Source of the DNA: JBPEXY01 sp052031065 | GTDB taxonomy: Bacteria > Pseudomonadota > Gammaproteobacteria > Immundisolibacterales > Immundisolibacteraceae | Reading direction: 5' to 3' | DNA: 11,204 nt | Assembly (NCBI GenBank): GCA_052031065.1 | Contig: JBPEXY010000040.1 | Coordinates: forward strand, 1 to 11,204 | Notes under the pieces: generated by a model | The model's input: the letters and a program-made list of their open reading frames with translations, nothing else | What the model was told of the DNA's origin: nothing | Databases searched by the model: none | Shown here: positions 1-6,096 of the stretch, piece by piece | Numbering within the stretch: position 1 is the first letter of the stretch | Layout of the letters: every line of letters starts with the position of its first letter | Program-made: the position numbers and the translations under genes

Positions 1-2619
1 GCGGGCATTGGCATTATCTTCGGCTCGATCATGGCCGGACGCTGGTCGAGAAACTATATTGAAACCGGCATGGTACCGGCGGGTGCACTGGGCATGTTTA
101 TCGGCATGGTGCTGTTACCCACCACCTATCAACTGCCAACCCTGGCGCTGCTGTTTCTCGGCTACGGTTTCTGTGCTGGCCTGTTCATCGTGCCACTGAA
201 TGCGCTGATCCAGTTCTACGCCCGTGAGGGCGAATCGGGCGCGGTACTGGCGGCCAATAATTTCGTGCAGAACATCGCCATGATCAGTTTTCTGGCTATT
301 TCGGTACTGGTCGCGCAACTGGGAATCTCTACCTATGTCAGCCTTTACGGCCTGGCTTTGGTCGCACTCATCGGGTTTTTCTACGCGCTGTTACAACTTC
401 CGCAATCCTTTGTCAGGTATCTGGTGCGCGGTTTGCTGTCGCCGCGCTATCGACTGCAGGTGGTGGACATGGACCACATTCCACGGGAGAGCGGCGTATT
501 ACTGCTGGGTAACCATGTTAGCTGGCTGGACTGGGCGATCCTGCAGATCGCCTGTCCGCGACCAATCCGTTTCGTGATGGCGCGGAGCTATTACGAGAAA
601 TGGTACCTGCGCCGTTTTCTTGATCTATTCGGTGTAATTCCGATTGCGCCCGGTGCCAGTAAGGAGTCGCTGGAGCAGGTGAATAAAGCGCTGCTGCGCA
701 AAGAAGTCGTGGCAATTTTCCCCGAGGGGCATATCAGCCGTAACGGCCACCTGAGCATCTTCCGTGGCGGCTTTGAACGGGCTGCGGCAGGTACCGGTGC
801 GGCGATCGTGCCTTTTTACCTGCACGGCCTCTGGGGCAGCCAACTCTCCTACGCGTCGACTGCCTATCGACAAAGATCTCAGCAGACCCGATTCAGCCGG
901 CTGATCAGCGTTGGATTTGGCACCCCGATAAGCTGCGACAGCGACGCAGCCACGGTCAAGCAGGCGGTACAGCATACCTCTGTACGGACATGGGAAGAAC
1001 ACCTCAGCAACCTGGAGCCAGTCGCCACCAGTTTTATCCGCACCGCGAAGACATACTCATCCAGGACCGCCGTGATTGACGGTCAGCAACGGCTCTCCTA
1101 CGGCCGTTTACTGGCAGCAGTACTGGCGTTTAAAGCTCACTTGCGACCCGATCTACAGCACTCAGGAAACGTGGGCATTCTGCTACCCGCATCAGTAGCG
1201 ACAGTCATTGCCAACATGGCGACACTGATGAGTGGGCGAGCGGTGGTCAATCTCAACTACACGGCCACAGCTGATGCTGTTACCGGGGCGATTGATAAAA
1301 GTGGCATCGAAGTGATTATCACCTCCCGTCAGTTTTTGAAACGCCTCGAAAAGCGCGATATAGACCTTGAACCACTCAAGGCTTCTGCACGCTTGCTGTT
1401 TATGGAGGACCTTCGCGACAGCATGCCAAAATGGCACCTATTAGCTGGATACCTGCAGGCTCGCCTGTTGCCGGCATCGTGGCTGGCCTGGCTGCACACC
1501 CGCACCCAGAAGCTGCAGGACGTTGCAGCAATATTGTTCAGCAGTGGCAGCGAAGGCACACCGAAAGGCGTCGAACTGACCCACGCCAATCTGATGAGTA
1601 ACATCAAGCAGGTTGCCTATGTGCTAAACGCTGATGACGACGACATTATGCTCAATGCACTGCCGACATTTCATGCCTTCGGTCTTACCGTGACCACCCT
1701 GCTGCCGCTGATCGAAGCCATACCGATGGTTTGCCAGCCAGACCCCACCGATGCAAAAAATGTTGGCCGACTGGTCGCCCAACACCGCATCACCATCATG
1801 ATTGCCACGGCGACTTTTCTGCGCATTTACGTGCGTAGCAAGAAAATACATCCGCTGATGTTCGAGTCACTGCGTGTCGTGGTTACCGGTGCCGAACGCC
1901 TGCCGGAGGAGATTCGCGACGGTTTTCGTAACAAATTCGGCAAGGTCATATTTGAAGGCTACGGTGCCACGGAAACGACGCCAGTTGCGACAGTCAACAT
2001 TCCCGACCTGCTGCTGGAGACTTCTGGCAATGTGCAGGTTGGCAATAAACCAGGCTCAGTTGGCCTGCCTTTGCCAGGGACCCAGATCCTCGTCGTCGAC
2101 CCGGAAACCATGGAACCGCTACCCGCTAATCAGCCGGGCATGGTGTTAATCGGCGGCAATCAGGTGATGCGCGGATATCTTGACGATCCAGACCGCACAG
2201 CTCAGGTTTTGATCAAAACAGACGGCATGCACTGGTATAAAACCGGTGACAAGGGAGTCCTTGATGACGACGGTTTTCTGACCATACTCGACCGCTACTC
2301 ACGGTTTGCCAAACTCGGCGGAGAGATGGTCAGTCTCGGTGCGGTGGAGCAACAGATTACCGCGCTGCTGGATGACCCGGAGGTGGAAGTCCTGGCCGTC
2401 GCCCTGCCAGAAGCCAGCAAGGGCGAACAGATCATTCTTCTTATTGACGACCCGGACTACGCCGCCGGGGTACGCTCGCGGGTTCAGGCCAGCGAGATTA
2501 TCCCGCTGATGCAGCCGCGCCACTATTTCGCCGTCGACCAGATTCCGAAGTTAGGTACCGGCAAAGTTGATCTGGCAGCAGCGCGCCGGATAGCCGCTGA
2601 ACTGCTGGAAGAGCAATAA
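1..2619 (+). CDS. aas: LplT-PlsC-acyl-ACP synthetase fusion (Aas-type), 5' end missing
   Basis: Partial gene: the frame is open from base 1, so the true start lies upstream; 872 residues are visible. Residues about 1-135 are hydrophobic and look like the last membrane helices of a major facilitator transporter of the LplT lysophospholipid flippase type. Residues about 150-310 form a PlsC-type acyltransferase with the HX4D motif (His172, Asp177) and FPEG at 240-243. Residues about 345-860 form an AMP-binding acyl-ACP synthetase with the ATP loop FSSGSEGTPKG at 513-523, GYGATETTP at 653-661, TGD at 748-750 and the catalytic lysine in GTGK (Lys855). In E. coli, LplT and Aas are separate proteins that flip lysophospholipid inward and re-acylate it with acyl-ACP; here they are one inner-membrane polypeptide, an arrangement known in other Proteobacteria. 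All visible catalytic motifs are intact. The first MFS helices, probably 250-300 residues, are outside the window. Confidence 0.93.
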   Translation, partial: AGIGIIFGSIMAGRWSRNYIETGMVPAGALGMFIGMVLLPTTYQLPTLALLFLGYGFCAGLFIVPLNALIQFYAREGESGAVLAANNFVQNIAMISFLAISVLVAQLGISTYVSLYGLALVALIGFFYALLQLPQSFVRYLVRGLLSPRYRLQVVDMDHIPRESGVLLLGNHVSWLDWAILQIACPRPIRFVMARSYYEKWYLRRFLDLFGVIPIAPGASKESLEQVNKALLRKEVVAIFPEGHISRNGHLSIFRGGFERAAAGTGAAIVPFYLHGLWGSQLSYASTAYRQRSQQTRFSRLISVGFGTPISCDSDAATVKQAVQHTSVRTWEEHLSNLEPVATSFIRTAKTYSSRTAVIDGQQRLSYGRLLAAVLAFKAHLRPDLQHSGNVGILLPASVATVIANMATLMSGRAVVNLNYTATADAVTGAIDKSGIEVIITSRQFLKRLEKRDIDLEPLKASARLLFMEDLRDSMPKWHLLAGYLQARLLPASWLAWLHTRTQKLQDVAAILFSSGSEGTPKGVELTHANLMSNIKQVAYVLNADDDDIMLNALPTFHAFGLTVTTLLPLIEAIPMVCQPDPTDAKNVGRLVAQHRITIMIATATFLRIYVRSKKIHPLMFESLRVVVTGAERLPEEIRDGFRNKFGKVIFEGYGATETTPVATVNIPDLLLETSGNVQVGNKPGSVGLPLPGTQILVVDPETMEPLPANQPGMVLIGGNQVMRGYLDDPDRTAQVLIKTDGMHWYKTGDKGVLDDDGFLTILDRYSRFAKLGGEMVSLGAVEQQITALLDDPEVEVLAVALPEASKGEQIILLIDDPDYAAGVRSRVQASEIIPLMQPRHYFAVDQIPKLGTGKVDLAAARRIAAELLEEQ

Positions 2620-2629
2620 TTGAAGAGCC

Positions 2630-2658
2630 ATTCCACAACAGCTGTTGCTTGCTACACT
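2630..2658 (+). promoter_or_regulatory. candidate promoter of gspAB with a 12-bp palindrome in its spacer
   Basis: In the 123-base gap between the aas stop and the gspA start there is an extended -10 match, TGcTACACT at 2650-2658. A poor -35 (ATTCCA, 2630-2635) lies 17 bases before the -10 hexamer. A perfect 12-base palindrome CAACAGCTGTTG at 2636-2647 sits in the spacer, where a bound repressor could block RNA polymerase. No regulator gene is nearby. A second -10-like word, TATAGT at 2726-2731, lies only 12 bases before the ATG. The assignment rests on motif matching only. Confidence 0.3.
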
Positions 2659-2742
2659 ACGGTATTCTGCTGTCCCGGCTGACAAGGCACTAAAATTAAT
2701 GGCCGGCTCGGGCTGATTCACCTAGTATAGTCACAACGATTC

Positions 2743-3699
2743 ATGTACGAATCCTATTTCGGGCTGCGTGAAAGACCCTTCTCGATCACACCCGACCCGC
2801 GCTATCTCTATCCCAGTCCTCAGCATCAGGAGGCCTTGGGCCATCTACAGTATGGTGTAGGCGAAAACAGCGGTTTCGCATTACTGACCGGTGAGGTCGG
2901 CACGGGTAAAACCACCGTCATACGGGCGCTGATCGACCGGCTTCCGGACGGTGTAAATATTGCCTCGATCACCAATCCGAAACTTTCCGCGCCGGAACTG
3001 GTCGCCTCTATCTGCGACGAACTGGGCGTCGCTTACCCTGCGGACACCCGCAGTCTGAAAACCTTGATTGACCTGCTGAACTGCCATCTCGAAGAGAGTC
3101 ACCAGCAAGGCCGGCAGAATATTGTCATCATTGATGAAGCACAGAACCTGAGCGATGAGTCCCTTGAGCAGATTCGTCTGTTAACCAATCTGGAAACCCA
3201 CGAACAGAAACTGCTGCGAATCATCCTGGTGGGACAGCCTGAGCTGCGCACGAAACTTCAGCAACACCACCTGCGACAACTGTCACAGCGAATCACCGCC
3301 CGCTTTCACCTGGGCATGCTGACTGCAGAACAGACACAGGCCTATATTGGTCACCGCCTCTCTATCGCCGGCATCGGTGTTAACCTGTTCAGCAATAGCG
3401 CACTGAAAAAAATTTATCGTCTGACCGGCGGTGTACCGCGATTGATTAACGCGCTGTGCGACCGCGCGCTGCTCGGCGCCTACAGTGAGGAGTGCACCCA
3501 GGTTACGCCACGAATCGTCGCCCGCGCAGGCAGAGAACTATTTGATGGAAGTCGGGTTAACCGCTGGCCCACGGTGCTACTTGCCGCTGCTGTTGCGGTG
3601 CTGATAATTGGCGCTCTGTTTGCCGCACTGCACCTGAACCGCAACCCGCCAGCCGACAATGCAGCAGGAGAACCGGCGGCGGAGTCAATCATCCGCTAG
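2743..3699 (+). CDS. gspA: GspA/ExeA-type AAA ATPase of type II secretion
   Basis: A 318-residue inner-membrane ATPase. The N-terminus MYESYFGLRERPFSITPDPR is diagnostic of the ExeA/GspA family. It carries Walker A GEVGTGKT at 50-57, Walker B IVIIDEA at 127-133, a sensor-like LVGQPEL at 162-168 and GGVPRLIN at 229-236. One transmembrane helix at about 276-297 is followed by only about 20 residues. In Aeromonas, ExeA works with ExeB to place the ExeD secretin in the outer membrane, using ATP in the cytoplasm and a C-terminal periplasmic peptidoglycan-binding domain. That domain is absent here; Aeromonas ExeA is over 500 residues. The short form could depend on another protein for wall contact, or could be related to the shorter MshM-type ATPases. 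The partner gspB begins 12 bases downstream, which supports the GspA call. No good SD precedes the ATG; the start is chosen from the conserved N-terminus. Confidence 0.88.
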   Translation: MYESYFGLRERPFSITPDPRYLYPSPQHQEALGHLQYGVGENSGFALLTGEVGTGKTTVIRALIDRLPDGVNIASITNPKLSAPELVASICDELGVAYPADTRSLKTLIDLLNCHLEESHQQGRQNIVIIDEAQNLSDESLEQIRLLTNLETHEQKLLRIILVGQPELRTKLQQHHLRQLSQRITARFHLGMLTAEQTQAYIGHRLSIAGIGVNLFSNSALKKIYRLTGGVPRLINALCDRALLGAYSEECTQVTPRIVARAGRELFDGSRVNRWPTVLLAAAVAVLIIGALFAALHLNRNPPADNAAGEPAAESIIR

Positions 3700-3711
3700 G
3701 ACCCTCTGCAG

Positions 3712-4374
3712 ATGTCATACATCCTTGACGCAATGCGCAAATCGGAACGCGACCGCACGCTTGGCGAAGTTCGGACAGTCGCTCCAGAGCAGCGGCGCGG
3801 GCCTGGCAGTGCGCTACTAGTGCCTGGCATAACCGTCGTTTTCGGTCTGATTGGTTTGGCAATCTGGTACGGCTGGGGGCAAATAAGCACCGTCAACAAC
3901 AGCGTCAGGGTGACGACACCGGCCGCTTCCTCTGCGAGTCAGGTTGTTATCCCGGAGCCGTCAGTAGCTCGACCCATGACCGTCACCCCCCCGGCCTTGG
4001 AACAGGCTATTACAGCCAGCCAGACCACTATCAACAACAATCAACTCGCTAGCCAAACCGCCATCGCAGAAACCAGGACGCCGGTTTCTGCACCACCATC
4101 CACTGTCTCTTCAAGGGTCACCATCGCCCAGCCACGAGACTGGCGGGAACTCCCAACGACTGCCGATGTGGCCGAAAAATTACCGGAAACCCTTGTCCAG
4201 CTGCGTATCGGCATCCATGTCTATGACCGGGATCCAGCTAAAAGGCTGCTGTTGATCAACGGCAAACGCTATATCGAAACCCAGACACTTACAGAGGGGG
4301 CGGTGATTGAAGAGATTACCCCGGAGGGAGTAGTACTCAACCACCGCGGTACCCGTTTTCACAAGCACCGGTAA
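3712..4374 (+). CDS. gspB: GspB/ExeB-type type II secretion assembly protein
   Basis: A 220-residue bitopic inner-membrane protein. The cytoplasmic N-terminus MSYILDAMRKSERDR matches the conserved GspB start. A transmembrane helix lies at about 36-55, followed by a Ser/Thr/Pro/Ala-rich periplasmic linker (about 65-140). The C-terminal T2SSB-type domain (about 140-216) has the hallmark INGKRYIETQTLTEGAVIEE and GVVLNHRGTRF segments. In Aeromonas, ExeB pairs with ExeA and helps target and assemble the secretin. The gene is almost certainly co-transcribed with gspA: the gap is 12 bases and a modest AGGA ribosome site (3698-3701) overlaps the gspA stop. No gspC-N gene is within the window, so the pair is separated from any main secretion operon. 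It is convergent with the acyl-CoA ligase, 48 bases between stop codons, and I see no clear terminator in that gap. Confidence 0.9.
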   Translation: MSYILDAMRKSERDRTLGEVRTVAPEQRRGPGSALLVPGITVVFGLIGLAIWYGWGQISTVNNSVRVTTPAASSASQVVIPEPSVARPMTVTPPALEQAITASQTTINNNQLASQTAIAETRTPVSAPPSTVSSRVTIAQPRDWRELPTTADVAEKLPETLVQLRIGIHVYDRDPAKRLLLINGKRYIETQTLTEGAVIEEITPEGVVLNHRGTRFHKHR

Positions 4375-4422
4375 CTCCAACGCGACCATTCGCTCGTTTC
4401 GCTCGCCCTGCAATTACCCCTG

Positions 4423-5988
4423 CTATTGATCCCACGGCAATCGGGAGAGATCGTCCCGATACCACTGCCGAACCTGATGTTTGGCTATTTTATTGGTACT
4501 GCCGTGGGGCAGTTCATCGACAAAATCGATGAACTTGGGCACTTCCCACTTGGCCACTTTATCGCGGCAGAACTCTATCAACGCATCAGCAGTAACTGTC
4601 GCGTCCGGTTGCAGCGAAACCACCCCAACCACGGCCTCTCCCCACTCTGGGTGAGGCGCACCAACCACTGCCACTTCCCTGATCGCCTCATGCTCGGCAA
4701 GCACATTCTCCACCACCACTGGATAGACGTTAAACGCGCCGGTAATAATCAGAAATTTCTTGCGGTCGGTCAGGTAGAGATAGCCCTCTGTATCTTTACG
4801 CCCCATATCGTGGGTGCTGATCCAGTCGCCACGGAACAGCTCGGCATCATCTTGCGGGCGATTCAGGTAGCCAGCAGTCAATATTTCGCCACGCACCCAG
4901 ACCTCTCCGACTTCATTGGCCGGGAGTTCTTCGCCCTCAGCGCTGCGAATGGAAATCTCTACATGGGGAGCCGCGCGGCCACAGGAGGTAAGCAACGATT
5001 CTTCGCCGCTGATACCGCGGATATGATCCTGATGGCGCAGAAAGGTGAGCCAGCCGCCAGTGGTTTCAGTGAGCCCATAAAACTGCACCAACTCACAATC
5101 GAAATTGGCGTAGATATCCCTGATCAGCGCTGGCGTCGCCGGTGACGAGCCGTAACAGATTCTACGCACCGAAGAGACATCATATTCCCCCGCCCGTTTA
5201 GCCTCCAGCACCCGCAACAACATAGTTGGCACGCCGCCGGTAAAGGTGACCCGGTAGTCGTTTATGGCCTGCAAAAAACCATCGGGAGTAAACAGTCCGT
5301 CAGGCAAAACCGTTGCCGCGCCGGTGACCAGACCAAAAGAGTTGAGCAAAATCGGCACCCCCGGTGTGGTGCCCGGCATAAAGAAGATATCTTCCGCCCC
5401 CACTCCCAGGGCCACTGCGGTGTGGACCAACGACTCCCGCACCGCGCCCTGAGTCAACATCGCCCCTTTGGGCAGGCCGGTGGTGCCGGAGGTGTAACTG
5501 ATCATGGCAATGTCAGCATCAGATAATTCTGGCAACTGTGGTTTGCCACTGACCTGGCCAAGCAGCGTTTCATAATCAAAATCAAGGCCATGATCAGGAC
5601 GATAGCCGATCAACTGAATACCCTGACGACGAAAACTGTCCAGATGCTGCGCAATCAGCGGCACACATTCAGCTGAGACCAGCAGCACTTTGATCTGCGA
5701 ATCGGAGATGATGTGCAGCATCTCCCGTTCTGAGTAACGCCAGTTGATGCCGGTACGCCGGGCGCCGATCTTACAGCAGGCAAACCAGTGCTCCATCACC
5801 TCGAGATACTCATAAGAGAGTAGTCCCACAGCATCGCCTTTACCGATCCCCAGCTTCTGTAAAGCAACTGCCAGAAGGTTGGAGCGATGATCTACTTCAG
5901 GCCAGGTGACACGGCGAGCGCCATCAATAAAAGCTGTCTGGGTCGGAAATGCCAGTGCAACACGACTGATGAAATCCCTGATAAACAT
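4423..5988 (-). CDS. AMP-forming acyl-CoA synthetase (ligase), substrate unknown
   Basis: A 521-residue soluble enzyme of the ANL superfamily, which activates a carboxylic acid with ATP to an acyl-AMP and then to a CoA thioester. The ATP loop YTSGTTGLPKG is at 165-175, the A5 motif FYGLTETTG at 303-311, the hinge-region TDRKK at 407-411, GAFNVYP at 417-423 and the catalytic lysine in NKIAK (Lys500). Two motifs deviate. The usual TGD is STHD at 391-394, keeping the ribose-binding aspartate. The usual GK before the catalytic lysine is NK, a variant I recall in 4-chlorobenzoate-CoA ligase. Length is typical of short- and medium-chain or aromatic acyl-CoA ligases; the sequence does not reveal the acid. 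The ATG has a strong GGAGG site 7 bases upstream. It is the second gene after the ThDP enzyme, but an intrinsic terminator separates them, so its expression may be reduced or separately controlled. Confidence 0.9.
   Translation of the reverse strand: MFIRDFISRVALAFPTQTAFIDGARRVTWPEVDHRSNLLAVALQKLGIGKGDAVGLLSYEYLEVMEHWFACCKIGARRTGINWRYSEREMLHIISDSQIKVLLVSAECVPLIAQHLDSFRRQGIQLIGYRPDHGLDFDYETLLGQVSGKPQLPELSDADIAMISYTSGTTGLPKGAMLTQGAVRESLVHTAVALGVGAEDIFFMPGTTPGVPILLNSFGLVTGAATVLPDGLFTPDGFLQAINDYRVTFTGGVPTMLLRVLEAKRAGEYDVSSVRRICYGSSPATPALIRDIYANFDCELVQFYGLTETTGGWLTFLRHQDHIRGISGEESLLTSCGRAAPHVEISIRSAEGEELPANEVGEVWVRGEILTAGYLNRPQDDAELFRGDWISTHDMGRKDTEGYLYLTDRKKFLIITGAFNVYPVVVENVLAEHEAIREVAVVGAPHPEWGEAVVGVVSLQPDATVTADALIEFCRDKVAKWEVPKFIDFVDELPHGSTNKIAKHQVRQWYRDDLSRLPWDQ
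4435..4470. repeat. imperfect inverted repeat at the 3' end of the ligase gene
   Basis: ATCGGGA (4440-4446) pairs with TCCCGAT (4454-4460) across a 7-base loop. Outer arms CGGCA (4435-4439) and TGCCG (4466-4470) extend the stem to 12 pairs, with a 5-base bulge on one side. It lies within the last codons of the ligase and just past the gspB stop. There is no T-tract on either side, so I do not call it a terminator; it could slow 3' exonucleases or be chance. Confidence 0.4.
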
Positions 5989-5995
5989 CTCTTTA

Positions 5996-6000
5996 CCTCC
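5996..6000 (-). promoter_or_regulatory. strong Shine-Dalgarno site of the acyl-CoA ligase, abutting a T-tract
   Basis: The minus strand reads GGAGG, seven bases before the ligase ATG. It fixes the start codon. It is immediately preceded on the transcript by the nine-U run of the upstream terminator, so read-through RNA would carry hairpin, U-tract and ribosome site without any spacer. Confidence 0.8.
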
Positions 6001-6038
6001 AAAAAAAAAGGTGGTGGGTCCGCTAAAAACCCACCACC
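6001..6038 (-). terminator. intrinsic terminator between the ThDP gene and the ligase gene
   Basis: On the minus strand GGTGGTGGGT (6038-6029) pairs perfectly with ACCCACCACC (6019-6010) across a 9-base loop. Nine consecutive T follow (6009-6001). A 10-pair GC-rich stem plus a T9 tract is a textbook Rho-independent terminator. It is oriented to end transcripts of the ThDP gene and has no T-tract for plus-strand transcripts. It lies between two same-strand genes whose coding regions are only 96 bases apart. Confidence 0.85.
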
Positions 6039-6068
6039 CTGCATCAACTCATGCGAGCTTGCGATGCT

Positions 6069-6096
6069 ATGCAATCCGCCTGCTTCAGGCTTGCAT
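6069..6096. repeat. hairpin spanning the stop codon of the ThDP gene
   Basis: ATGCAA (6069-6074) pairs with TTGCAT (6091-6096), and GCCTG (6078-6082) pairs with CAGGC (6086-6090), with a 3-base loop and a 3-base bulge. The minus-strand TGA stop (6087-6085) is inside the structure. It lies about 30 bases ahead of the intrinsic terminator on the same transcript, giving two hairpins in tandem. Confidence 0.5.

Noticed and set aside
2686..2704. GGCAC-like sigma-54 -24 element ahead of gspA
   Set aside because: The expected GC of the -12 element is AA at the required spacing.
2726..2745. TATAGT 12 bases before the gspA ATG, suggesting a leaderless transcript
   Set aside because: It has no -35 at proper spacing and no extended -10, and the site further upstream fits better.
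4389..4405. Direct repeat TTCGCTCG between gspB and the ligase
   Set aside because: It is two short 8-base copies, neither forming a hairpin nor an array; too short to call a repeat element.
4426..5145. 239-codon plus-strand open frame antisense to the ligase
   Set aside because: It overlaps a well-supported ligase gene on the other strand, and its translation shows no domain or plausible SD.
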